Assembly (NCBI GenBank): GCA_028290165.1
Contig: JAQGKJ010000285.1
Span: 1-8,843, forward strand
Source: Bradyrhizobium sp.
GTDB lineage: Bacteria; Pseudomonadota; Alphaproteobacteria; Rhizobiales; Xanthobacteraceae
Length of the DNA stretch: 8,843 bases
Direction: 5' to 3'
The position numbers and the translations under genes are program-made. The notes below the pieces were generated by a model. That model was not told the DNA's origin. It made no database searches and saw nothing but the letters and a program-made list of their open reading frames with translations. This document shows positions 1-5,720 of the stretch, piece by piece (position 1 is the stretch's first letter; the number at the start of each line of letters is the position of its first letter).

Positions 1-56
1 CCCGCGACAGGAATTCCTGGATCGGCGGAGCACACCTTCAACCAAAATTGGCCGAG

Positions 57-692
57 ATGACCGCCATCTACTTTGACCTCGACGGCACGCTGACGGATCC
101 AAAAGCCGGAATAACCCGTTCGATCCAATACGCTCTCGAAAAGCTTGGTCGGATAGCGCCGGCTGAAGACGAATTGACGTGGTGCATCGGCCCGCCTCTG
201 CGCGCCAGCTTGAAAAAGCTGCTGGGCACCGACGATCTGGCCGAACAGGCACTATTGCTTTATCGGGAACGGTTCGCCGACATTGGCATCTTCGAGAATG
301 CAATCTATCCCGGCATCGAAGATGCATTGACCGCACTCGCCGGGTCAGGCCGGCGCCTGTCTGTTGCGACCAGCAAACCCGGCATTTACGCCGAGCGCAT
401 TATCGATCACTTCAAGTTGAGGGCCTATTTCGAACGCGTGTTCGGTTCCGAACTGGATGGCAGACGTTCCGAGAAGACCGACCTTTTGGGCTACGCGCTC
501 CGGACGACGGGCGTTGACCCGTCGCAGGCAATCATGATCGGGGACCGAAGCCACGACATGATCGGAGCGAGAAACAACGGCATGACCGCCGTCGGCGTGC
601 TCTACGGTTATGGCAGCGAAGCGGAATTGCTCGCCGCGGGCGCGCACCATGTTTGCGCGACACCTCGGGGATTGCTCGACCACGCCGGCTAA
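57..692 (+). CDS. HAD-superfamily hydrolase, phosphoglycolate-phosphatase-like
   Basis: Predicted cytosolic phosphatase of 211 aa, a typical length for the Gph/PGP-like HAD group. All four HAD motifs are visible. Motif I is FDLDGTLTD with nucleophile Asp7 and general acid Asp9. Motif II is LSVATSKP with Thr105. Motif III is Lys140 in SEKTDLL. Motif IV is MIGDRSHDMIGA with the metal-binding Asp163 and Asp167. The stretch from about residue 15 to 90, between motifs I and II, is the helical C1-type cap that sets substrate choice. The substrate cannot be read from sequence; a small phosphomonoester such as 2-phosphoglycolate or a nucleotide is typical of the family. I prefer the ATG at 57 because motif I then begins at the usual distance from the N-terminus. 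A TTG at 48 is in frame and would add three residues. Neither start has a good Shine-Dalgarno. The gene stands alone, 160 nt ahead of the transporter. Confidence 0.93.
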   Translation: MTAIYFDLDGTLTDPKAGITRSIQYALEKLGRIAPAEDELTWCIGPPLRASLKKLLGTDDLAEQALLLYRERFADIGIFENAIYPGIEDALTALAGSGRRLSVATSKPGIYAERIIDHFKLRAYFERVFGSELDGRRSEKTDLLGYALRTTGVDPSQAIMIGDRSHDMIGARNNGMTAVGVLYGYGSEAELLAAGAHHVCATPRGLLDHAG

Positions 693-823
693 TTCTGTTG
701 GCAGCTCGATGATCGAGAAAATGTGGGCGAGGTCTGCGGAAGTCGCAAACGTCGCTGCCGCGATAACCGCGCCCTTCGAGGCATAATGGGATTGATCCTC
801 CGTCGTTTGCTGATAGCCTAACC

Positions 824-836
824 ATTCGACTCGAAT
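824..836. promoter_or_regulatory. Small perfect inverted repeat before the transporter gene
   Basis: ATTCGA-C-TCGAAT is a perfect 6-bp dyad with one central base, ending 16 nt before the ATG at 853. Its position would suit a repressor operator or the 5' end of a leader. Short AT/CG dyads also arise by chance. No Pho-box-like direct repeat is visible in the 160-nt gap. Confidence 0.2.
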
Positions 837-852
837 TTCGAAGCGAACGATC

Positions 853-2547
853 ATGGGAAGCTTAGTTCTTCTCGACCTGATGGGCGGCGTGGCGTTGCTG
901 CTGTGGGGCCTGCACATGGTCCACAGCGGAATTCTGCGTGCCTTCGGACCCGATCTGCGTCGGATTCTGGCGAAAGCTCTGAATAACCGCTTCTCCGCCT
1001 TTGCGGCCGGTATCGGCCTGACCGCCCTGTTACAGAGCAGCACCGCGACGGCCCTGATCACGAGCTCCTTTACCGCCGAAGGCCTGGTCGGCCTGGTCCC
1101 GGCGCTTGCGATCATGCTTGGCGCCAATGTCGGGACCACGCTGATCGTTCAAATCCTGTCTTTCAATCTCTCCGCGATGGCGCCGGTACTCTTCGTTTTC
1201 GGGCTGGTCGCGTTCCGCAGCGGTGCGCGGTCGCGCATCAAGGACATCGGCCGCGTCTCGATCGGCCTCGGCCTGATGCTGCTGGCGCTGCATATTCTGC
1301 TCGACACGCTGGCTCCGGCGGAGAATGCGCCGGGCGTCCGCGTCTTGATGAACGCCATCACGGGTGATCCCGTGCTCTGTATTTTCATCGGCGCCGTCGT
1401 CACCTGGGTGGTGCATTCAAGCGTGGCCAGCGTCCTCCTCGTGATGTCGCTGGCTTATGCGCATTTCATTTCACCCTCGGCCTCGCTCGCCCTGGTGCTT
1501 GGCGCCAATCTCGGTAGCGCGATCAATCCGTTATTCGAAGGCGCGCGCCGCGACAACCCCGCGAGTTACCGGCTTCCGCTCGGTAACCTCGTCAATCGGC
1601 TGGCCGGCGTGCTGCTGGTCGCGCCGTTCCTGCGTCCGATCACTGAAGTTTTGCAAACCTGGCAACCCGACCTTGCGAAGCTCACGGCTGAATTTCATAT
1701 CGCGTTCAACCTGGCGACGGCGATTATCTTCATCGGCCTGCTAGACGGCCTGGCGGCGTTGCTCAAACGGCTGCTTCCGGATCGAGTCCGGGAGACCGAT
1801 CCGGCGCGGCCGCGCTATCTCGACGAGAGCGCGCTTGAGACGCCCTCGCTGGCTCTGGCAGATGCCGCGCGCGAAACCCTGCATATGGGCGATCACGTCG
1901 AGGTCATGCTGCGCAAGGTGATGGCCGCGATCATGACCAACGACCGCGCGCTGGTCGATCAGGTGTCCAGGATGGACAATGCCGTCGATAGTCTCGACGA
2001 GGCGATCAAGCTCTATGTAACAAAACTCACCCGCGGCAGCCTCGACGAACGCGAGGGAAAGCGGGCGATGGAAATCATTTCCTTCGCCATCAATCTTGAG
2101 CACATGGGCGACATCATCGACAAGAATTTGAGTGAGCTCGCGACCAAAAAGATCAAGCGCAGGTTCCAGTTTTCGCCGGAAGGTGCGGAGGAACTGTCGG
2201 CGTTCCACAAGCGGACAACGGACTCGCTTCGGATCGCCTTCGGCGTTTTCATGTCAGGCGACGTCAATGAAGCTCGCAAGCTTCTCGCGGAGAAGGCGCT
2301 TTTGCGCAATGCGGAGCTTGCCGCCACCGAACGGCACCTGGACCGTCTTCGCGAAGGCCGGCCCGAGACGATCGAGACCACCTCGCTTCATCTCGATGTG
2401 CTGCGCGACCTCCGACGAATCCACTCACATATCTGTTCGGTGGCTTATCCCGTGCTCGATGCCGCGGGCGAGTTGCCGGCCCGTCAGAATGCCGAGAGCG
2501 AAGTGATGGCGATTCCTAGAGCAAAAGAGCTTCCATCGGCCGGGTGA
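853..2547 (+). CDS. Na/Pi cotransporter family protein with C-terminal PhoU-like domain
   Basis: Inner-membrane protein of 564 aa of the bacterial type II sodium/phosphate cotransporter family (NptA/YjbB-like). Residues 1-305 hold roughly eight or nine hydrophobic segments arranged as two inverted repeats. The first carries QSST (61-64) followed by GANVGTT (90-96). The second carries HSS (178-180) followed by GANLGSA (207-213). QSS-type motifs line the substrate site in this family. Residues about 335-545 form a helical PhoU-like cytoplasmic domain, with the signature EHMGDIIDKN at 416-425 and a second copy around DLRRIHSH at 519-526. PhoU-like tails are thought to couple transport to phosphate status, and some members export phosphate. 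The start at the ATG has no clear Shine-Dalgarno, but the hydrophobic N-terminus begins right there. The gene appears monocistronic: a 160-nt gap precedes it and a GC-rich hairpin follows it. Direction of transport is inference. Confidence 0.94.
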   Translation: MGSLVLLDLMGGVALLLWGLHMVHSGILRAFGPDLRRILAKALNNRFSAFAAGIGLTALLQSSTATALITSSFTAEGLVGLVPALAIMLGANVGTTLIVQILSFNLSAMAPVLFVFGLVAFRSGARSRIKDIGRVSIGLGLMLLALHILLDTLAPAENAPGVRVLMNAITGDPVLCIFIGAVVTWVVHSSVASVLLVMSLAYAHFISPSASLALVLGANLGSAINPLFEGARRDNPASYRLPLGNLVNRLAGVLLVAPFLRPITEVLQTWQPDLAKLTAEFHIAFNLATAIIFIGLLDGLAALLKRLLPDRVRETDPARPRYLDESALETPSLALADAARETLHMGDHVEVMLRKVMAAIMTNDRALVDQVSRMDNAVDSLDEAIKLYVTKLTRGSLDEREGKRAMEIISFAINLEHMGDIIDKNLSELATKKIKRRFQFSPEGAEELSAFHKRTTDSLRIAFGVFMSGDVNEARKLLAEKALLRNAELAATERHLDRLREGRPETIETTSLHLDVLRDLRRIHSHICSVAYPVLDAAGELPARQNAESEVMAIPRAKELPSAG

Positions 2548-2552
2548 GAAAC

Positions 2553-2699
2553 TCAAGATACCGCCCTGCGAGCGAATTTACGCAGTTCTGTTCGACAGCG
2601 GCGGCCCCGCCGGGTGGGTCCCTTGCCGGGCGCCGCCGAAAGCGACCTCCCGATGGGAGTGGCGCGGCCCCGTGATTGCAACCGGCTTTCAGAGCACAT
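2553..2699 (-). CDS. Possible 48-aa basic small ORF inside the 2548-2780 gap
   Basis: An ATG-started minus-strand frame of 48 codons fits wholly between the transporter stop (2547) and the Gre-like gene. It begins MCSESRLQSRGRATPIGRSL and is very rich in arginine, with no motif that I recognise. Its interest comes from position. A minus-strand EcfG-type promoter (GGAAC 2730-2726, 16 nt, CGTT 2709-2706) would start RNA at about 2698-2701, so the message would be leaderless or nearly so. Arginine-rich composition is also what random GC-rich DNA gives. This is a candidate only. Confidence 0.22.
   Translation of the reverse strand: MCSESRLQSRGRATPIGRSLSAAPGKGPTRRGRRCRTELRKFARRAVS
2599..2638 (+). 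terminator. GC-rich hairpin after the transporter gene, no T tract
   Basis: CGGCGGC (2599-2605) pairs with GCCGCCG (2632-2638), and CCCG (2606-2609) can continue the stem with CGGG (2627-2630) across one bulged base. It lies about 50 nt past the transporter stop codon. No run of T follows, so it is at best a weak terminator or an RNA-stabilising 3' hairpin. Confidence 0.3.
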
Positions 2700-2705
2700 T
2701 TGGAA

Positions 2706-2744
2706 AACGTTCCGGTTCCGGAACCGTTCCTGACGAGGTTTGTT
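2706..2744. promoter_or_regulatory. Overlapping divergent EcfG-type (general stress response) promoters
   Basis: On plus, GGAAC (2720-2724) is followed by 16 nt and TGTT (2741-2744). On minus, GGAAC (2730-2726) is followed by 16 nt and CGTT (2709-2706). The known consensus for alphaproteobacterial EcfG sigma factors is GGAAC-N16/17-CGTT, so minus matches fully and plus differs by one base. The -35 elements overlap in the perfect palindrome CGGTTCCGGAACCG (2712-2725 region). The plus promoter would give a leader of roughly 30 nt to the ATG at 2781. That supports 2781 over the ATG at 2754, which lies at about the start of transcription. The function is inferred from the motif only. Confidence 0.6.
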
Positions 2745-2780
2745 GGTATGTAAATGCGCGGCCATACCCATATTTCAGCC

Positions 2781-3239
2781 ATGAGCAGAGCTTTTGTAAA
2801 CGAAGACCAGTTCGTCGAAGACTTGGCGGATCGCCCGGTATCCGGGCAGCCGAACTATGTCACGCGGCGTGGCCTGGAATTGATCGAGGCGGCGCTGGAC
2901 GGGGCGCGGCGGAGCCATGGCGAAGCGCAGGCCGCCGGCGATCGCGAGGCGCTTGCGAAGGCCGGGCGCGATCTTCGTTACTGGAACGCGCGGCGCGCCA
3001 GCGCACAGGTTGTCGTTGCCGATCCCGATATCGCCGCCGTCCAGTTCGGAAACACCGTGACGATCGTTCGCGATGACGGACGCGAGCAGACCTTTCGGAT
3101 TGTCGGAGAGGACGAGGCTGATCCGGCGAACGGAACGATCTCGCACGCTTCTCCGCTCGCGCGGGCGCTTCTCAGGAGGCAGATCGGGGACGTCGTCAGG
3201 GCCGGGCAGGGCGAAGCCGAGATAACCGCGATCAAATAG
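2781..3239 (+). CDS. GreA/GreB-family transcription factor, short coiled-coil form
   Basis: Protein of 152 aa in the family that enters the RNA polymerase secondary channel. Residues about 26-78 form the N-terminal helical hairpin, opening with YVTRRGLELI, which resembles the GreB start LVTREGYEKL. Residues about 85-152 are the FKBP-like C-terminal domain, with VTIVRDDG, FRIVGEDE and the family signature ISHASPLARALLRRQIGDVV. E. coli GreA/GreB carry an acidic D-x-x-E pair at the coil tip. Here the tip reads GDREA (D53, E55), one residue tighter, and both coil arms look roughly 7-9 residues shorter than in GreB. Transcript-cleavage activity is therefore doubtful, and an Rnk-like or antagonist role is possible. 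The start at 2781 gives MSRAFVNED, which I recall as the usual N-terminus of such proteins. An in-frame ATG at 2754 exists but lies at the predicted transcription start. It is followed by 3244-3567 after 4 nt, so the two are probably one operon. Confidence 0.88.
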   Translation: MSRAFVNEDQFVEDLADRPVSGQPNYVTRRGLELIEAALDGARRSHGEAQAAGDREALAKAGRDLRYWNARRASAQVVVADPDIAAVQFGNTVTIVRDDGREQTFRIVGEDEADPANGTISHASPLARALLRRQIGDVVRAGQGEAEITAIK

Positions 3240-3243
3240 CGTG

Positions 3244-3567
3244 ATGTCGAAGCCGATAATCCTCGAAGATGCGAAAGACGAATCTGCGGCGCCCGATGAC
3301 GTGATCGCCGAGGTTCCGGCAAGCCAGCTCTTTGCCGTCCGCGAAACGCAGCGGCTCTATCGTCTGAAGGCCGCACGGTGTCAGGCGGTGGTGGCAGCCG
3401 ACACCGAGAACGAGGCCCGCACCATCGCCGCTAGGCATGACGCGTTGCGGGGCGATTGGTCTGATCCCGAATTCGCGTCGTCTGAATTCGAGGACACCGG
3501 CGAGGCCCATGTCTTCGGAGATCTCATCATCTCCGCGCTCGCGGCACCACCGGTCGGGCGGCGATAA
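3244..3567 (+). CDS. Conserved-type hypothetical protein, probable operon partner of the Gre-like factor
   Basis: Soluble protein of 107 aa with no signal peptide or membrane segment. I do not recognise a named family. The N-terminal third is acidic and probably flexible (ILEDAKDESAAPDD). Residues about 28-60 read as a small compact unit beginning SQLFAVRETQRLYRLKAAR, and the segment around EARTIAARHDALRGDW suggests a helix. The C-terminal part is acidic (DPEFASSEFEDTGEAHVFGD). The ATG at 3244 lies 4 nt past the stop of the Gre-like gene, with a GTG at 3241 as an in-frame alternative. This spacing implies translational coupling and shared control by the EcfG-type promoter upstream. Codon use matches the neighbours, so I take it as a real gene of unknown function. 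Confidence 0.75.
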   Translation: MSKPIILEDAKDESAAPDDVIAEVPASQLFAVRETQRLYRLKAARCQAVVAADTENEARTIAARHDALRGDWSDPEFASSEFEDTGEAHVFGDLIISALAAPPVGRR

Positions 3568-3742
3568 GAAGTCGCTCGTGATTTTTTTCGATAGGAGCAA
3601 AGTCGTTCGGCAATACACGATCAACTCATCGAAAGTCGACGTCAGCCAAGGTCTGATTGCGCGATAGCCTTCGCGCCAACAGCGGTCGTTCCCTGAGAAG
3701 TCAGGTTTTGGCACGTTTGAGACATGCCGACTGCATCAGGCG

Positions 3743-3780
3743 ATGTCGGAGTTTGTGGGTAAAGCGGAAGACATTGGCTC
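3743..3780 (-). repeat. Degenerate dispersed repeat, AAAGCGG-ACATTGG type
   Basis: ATGTC (3743-3747) and GACAT (3769-3773) bracket a unit containing GGGTAAAGCGGAAGACATTGG. The same unit, GGGCAAAGCGGACATTGG, recurs at about 4651-4668. On the minus strand it translates as MSSALPTNSDIA, close to the MSALPPKADI-type peptide that I recall as a spurious prediction scattered through Bradyrhizobium-group genomes. I read it as a non-coding repeat. Confidence 0.6.
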
Positions 3781-4003
3781 GAACTGAGTTCTTCTCGGTT
3801 TGACCCCGAGCGGACGTCGGCCCGGCCGTCTCAAATCGCTGTCATCCAAACCCAGCCGCCAATCAGCCTCAAGAATAAACTGGTATTTAATTGGCAAGTC
3901 CGCGGGGGCCGCTATTTCTGCCGCTATCTCCCATGTGTCGCATACATGGCTTGGGCTGAGCCGCTGCTCGATGGCATTCCGGTATGCTGAGGCATCTCGT
4001 GTG

Positions 4004-4008
4004 AAGGA
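4004..4008 (+). promoter_or_regulatory. Strong ribosome binding site of the PsiE-family gene
   Basis: AAGGA lies 8 nt ahead of the ATG at 4017. It is the clearest Shine-Dalgarno in the window and fixes that start. Confidence 0.8.
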
Positions 4009-4016
4009 ATAAAGGG

Positions 4017-4562
4017 ATGGCCAGCGGACCCACTGAGAAAGCTCGTGCGATCCGGCTTTCGACCGAACTGTTCCAGCACATCGAACTCTTCGTCTATGTG
4101 GCACTCGGCATAGTCCTGTCCGTGACCTCAGTGCTAGCGCTCGGGAGTGCAACGCTCCTTCTGTTGCAGGGAATGCGTGACTGGAGCAGCACCAGCGCGA
4201 TATTCCTTATCGTCGATCGGTTGATGTTCGTACTTATGCTGATTGAGATCCTGCATACCGTCCGAGGTTCCGTCCGTTCGGGTGAGTTGACTCCCGAGCC
4301 ATTCTTGATCATAGGGCTGATCGCTTCGATCCGAAACGTTCTCGTCATCACCCTGAAGTCATCGGGAATGACCTCGGAGGGCCACCACGGTTCAATTGAA
4401 GGCGAGATGTTGTTCCGTTCCTCGATTATAGAACTCGGAGTCTTGGGAGCGCTTATTTTGATCTTTGTGGTCTCGATTTATCTGCTTCGGCGGGGCCGCG
4501 CCCTGACGGCAGCGAATGCGCCTCAAGCTGACCAGGACCGCTCACCACGGGCGGGGGAATGA
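4017..4562 (+). CDS. PsiE-family (phosphate-starvation-inducible E-like) membrane protein
   Basis: Inner-membrane protein of 181 aa with four predicted helices at about 22-52, 60-83, 95-115 and 136-157, the layout of the PsiE family. The most family-like stretch is the second helix and the loop after it: VDRLMFVLMLIEILHTVRGS, then PEPFLIIGLIASIRNVLVIT. Acidic and basic residues inside the helices (Asp67, Glu77, Arg106) are typical. E. coli PsiE is induced by phosphate starvation, but the family's biochemical role is unknown. The start is fixed by AAGGA 8 nt upstream. The residues after about 165 are hydrophilic and probably disordered. The stop overlaps an ATG (ATGA at 4559-4562), but the following frame is repeat-derived and I do not call it a gene. 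No phosphate box is visible upstream, and decayed DNA lies on both sides. Confidence 0.85.
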   Translation: MASGPTEKARAIRLSTELFQHIELFVYVALGIVLSVTSVLALGSATLLLLQGMRDWSSTSAIFLIVDRLMFVLMLIEILHTVRGSVRSGELTPEPFLIIGLIASIRNVLVITLKSSGMTSEGHHGSIEGEMLFRSSIIELGVLGALILIFVVSIYLLRRGRALTAANAPQADQDRSPRAGE

Positions 4563-4594
4563 GGGCAGACCGGCACAGGTTTAACGATTCTGAC

Positions 4595-4669
4595 TTCCGG
4601 TTGTGGCACATCGCGTCATTTCGCGGCGATGCGGATTTTGGTCGCTACCGGGGCAAAGCGGACATTGGT
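4595..4669 (+). repeat. Degenerate dispersed repeat, FRLWHIA / RGKADIG type
   Basis: Read on plus this segment gives FRLWHIASFRGDADF followed by GRYRGKADIG. I recall this wording from many unrelated spurious small ORFs in Bradyrhizobium-type genomes, which points to a dispersed DNA repeat rather than a protein. It ends with GGGCAAAGCGGACATTGG, shared in near-identical form with 3759-3776. Confidence 0.55.
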
Positions 4670-4706
4670 CAAGCCGCCGCCCGGCAGATTTATGGGTTCA
4701 CGGCCA

Positions 4707-4869
4707 AATACGGACACTCGCAACCCGGAATTAGGACACCCGTATTTTCCCGGAATCCACAACGGCCGCGCTCTGCGCTATCCCAATAGCGGGGCGGGGA
4801 TTTCATTCCGTATAAATTTACCGAAGGCCGCTGACATCACTCAGCGGCCTTTTTGTTTTGGACACTCGC
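4707..4869 (+). repeat. Array of GGACAC motifs resembling insertion-sequence terminal repeats
   Basis: CGGACACTCG (4711-4720), AGGACACCCG (4733-4742) and TGGACACTCG (4860-4869) are same-strand copies of one motif, the first two 22 nt apart. TTAGGACACC (4731-4740) recurs exactly at 5510-5519, and AATACGGAC (4707-4715) recurs at 5528-5536. Tandem transposase-binding repeats at element ends are known for IS21-type elements, but no transposase is left here. The assignment is inference. Confidence 0.4.
4825..4860 (+). terminator. Strong rho-independent terminator
   Basis: AGGCCGCTGA (4825-4834) and TCAGCGGCCT (4841-4850) form a perfect 10-bp stem with a CATCAC loop, followed by TTTTGTTTTG. It points to plus-strand transcription. 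The nearest plus gene is the PsiE-family gene, about 260 nt upstream, so either its message runs through the repeat DNA or the gene once served here is gone. Confidence 0.88.
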
Positions 4870-5014
4870 GGGGAATTTAGACTAGACAGTCAGGTCCGCT
4901 CTTCATCGGTAGGCTCCCGCCCTGGGTCCGGGGGGTGGTCAAAGCTAAGTTCAAAAGTGAACAGACCCTCAAAGAGAGTCTGCAGTATTGCTTCATTAGG
5001 AGTTATCGAGGCCC

Positions 5015-5197
5015 ATGGACAGTGCACAACACTGCCGAGATCAGGCGTCCGAATGTCTTCGGCTGATGAAATTAACGCAGAGCGCGGCTGAGGCCGAGCT
5101 TCTGAGAAACATCTCTTCGAGCTGGTCAAGACTTTCAGGCCAAATCGACCGATACAACGCGCTCGTGCGTGAACAGGGTCGCGTAGCCCGGAGGTAA
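5015..5197 (+). CDS. 60-aa hypothetical protein, MDSAQHCRDQ type
   Basis: Small soluble helical protein of 60 aa. The N-terminal part, HCRDQASECLRLMKL, and the C-terminal part, SSWSRLSGQIDRYNALVREQ, look like two amphipathic helices joined by AEAELLRN. I recall close relatives (MDSAxHCRDQAxECLRLM...) as common hypothetical proteins in Bradyrhizobium genomes, with no known function. AGGAG at 4998-5002 lies 12 nt before the ATG, slightly long but usable. The stop codon TAA is the first part of the terminator hairpin that starts at 5197, a normal compact 3' end. The convergent minus-strand frame ends at 5222. Confidence 0.82.
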   Translation: MDSAQHCRDQASECLRLMKLTQSAAEAELLRNISSSWSRLSGQIDRYNALVREQGRVARR

Positions 5198-5226
5198 GGC
5201 CGCCTCAGTTGGCGGCCTCTTTCATT
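5197..5226. terminator. Terminator hairpin A, probably bidirectional
   Basis: AGGCCGCC (5197-5204) and GGCGGCCT (5211-5218) form a perfect 8-bp stem with a TCAGTT loop, followed on plus by CTTTCATT. It lies between the stop of the plus gene (5195-5197) and the stop of the minus ORF (5222-5224), so it can end both. Bases 5201-5226 are repeated exactly in inverse orientation at 5932-5957. Confidence 0.8.
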
Positions 5227-5398
5227 GTTCAACTTCCTGCGGGATGTCGTTGGCGTCCGCAAGAACCTCCTTGTCGAGTTCAAGCCTCTTAATCAGCCGC
5301 TCGATTTCCTTCACAGCGCCCGGAGGCTTGAGCCGACCGACGGGCGCCCTCTTGGCCGCAATATGCCCGCATGAGGTATGCCAAATGAGGTACGTCAG
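5222..5398 (-). CDS. Probable small minus-strand protein, 58 codons, non-standard or lost start codon
   Basis: The minus strand is open from 5398 to a TGA at 5224-5222. The reading begins LTYLIWHTSCGHIAAKRAPV and ends in a charged helix, VKEIERLIKRLELDKEVLAD followed by ANDIPQEVEQ. The helix has clear heptad-like spacing and the codons are typical of the host, which argues for a real gene. There is no ATG or TTG. The first codon after the upstream stop that could start it is CTG at 5398, and an internal GTG would leave only 30 residues. A former ATG changed to CTG would explain this. Its stop sits right against hairpin A, as expected for a true 3' end. The function is unknown. It may be a pseudogene. 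Confidence 0.42.
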   Translation of the reverse strand: MTYLIWHTSCGHIAAKRAPVGRLKPPGAVKEIERLIKRLELDKEVLADANDIPQEVEQ

Positions 5399-5720
5399 GG
5401 TTTAACGACTGCGCCCGATCTCAGTAGTTCTACGGAGAACATTTCAGGGGCGCGTTAACCATCCGTCGCAACCGAATTTATGGCGAATTAGGACAGTCCG
5501 AGAATCTACTTAGGACACCTCGGGTCGAATACGGACCGCACGAGGCTGGTTGACTTGGTACTGGCCCCTTATGCCCCGTTTGATCCGACAGGGGGCCACG
5601 CGTCATGAATGAAAGGGCCGCCCCGCACTGCGGGAGAGAGGCACGTCTTACGTGCGGGCTCCCAAGCTGTACCGTTTTGGTGGTAGCCTCTCCTTTTCGG
5701 GGAAGGTGCGGGGGAGGGTA
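5399..5720. other. Gap of 322 nt with motif arrays and a hairpin
   Basis: I see no gene here. TTAGGACA occurs at 5488-5495 and 5510-5517, followed by AATACGGAC at 5528-5536; these match the array at 4707-4742. TACTGGCCCCTT (5559-5570) is an exact inverted copy of 6315-6326. GCACGT-CTT-ACGTGC (5641-5655), extended by GGGAG (5632-5636) with CTCCC (5659-5663), forms a hairpin without a T tail. The run CTCTCCTTTTCGGGG near 5687-5701 resembles GC-rich intergenic repeats. Confidence 0.5.

Larger units (their letters stand above)
3568..4016. other. 449-nt gap with degenerate repeat, no convincing gene
   Basis: A T7 run near 3582-3590 follows only a weak 4-bp hairpin, so termination for the Gre operon is uncertain. 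The segment 3743-3780 is a copy of a short dispersed repeat (separate entry). Between about 3800 and 4000 the minus strand is open and reads protein-like (for example TWEIAAEIAAPADLPIKYQF), but it has no credible start and runs into the repeat, so it may be a gene relic. The last 15 nt are the Shine-Dalgarno of the next gene. Confidence 0.5.

Noticed and set aside
8..19. Perfect 12-bp palindrome CAGGAATTCCTG at the left edge
   Set aside because: It is a single short palindrome without a partner motif or known site, and the upstream context is outside the window.
345..1139. Long open minus-strand frame antisense to the HAD gene and the transporter start, with a protein-like piece MIVRFEIRVEWLGYQQTTED from 854 into the 693-852 gap
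   Set aside because: Antisense frames stay open easily in GC-rich genes. The piece starts at the transporter's own start codon, has no visible ribosome site or clear end, and both overlapped genes are certain.
3232..3714. 160-codon minus frame antisense to the unknown gene 3244-3567
   Set aside because: It overlaps fully a better-supported plus gene with operon spacing, and its sequence shows no recognisable domain.
4559..4789. 76-codon plus frame overlapping the PsiE-family stop as ATGA
   Set aside because: The ATGA overlap looks like translational coupling, but the translation is made of the dispersed-repeat wording and IS-end-like motifs, so it is not credible as a protein.
5632..5663. 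Hairpin GGGAG...GCACGT-CTT-ACGTGC...CTCCC as a terminator
   Set aside because: There is no T tract on either side and no gene ends next to it, so I list it only as a structure in the gap.
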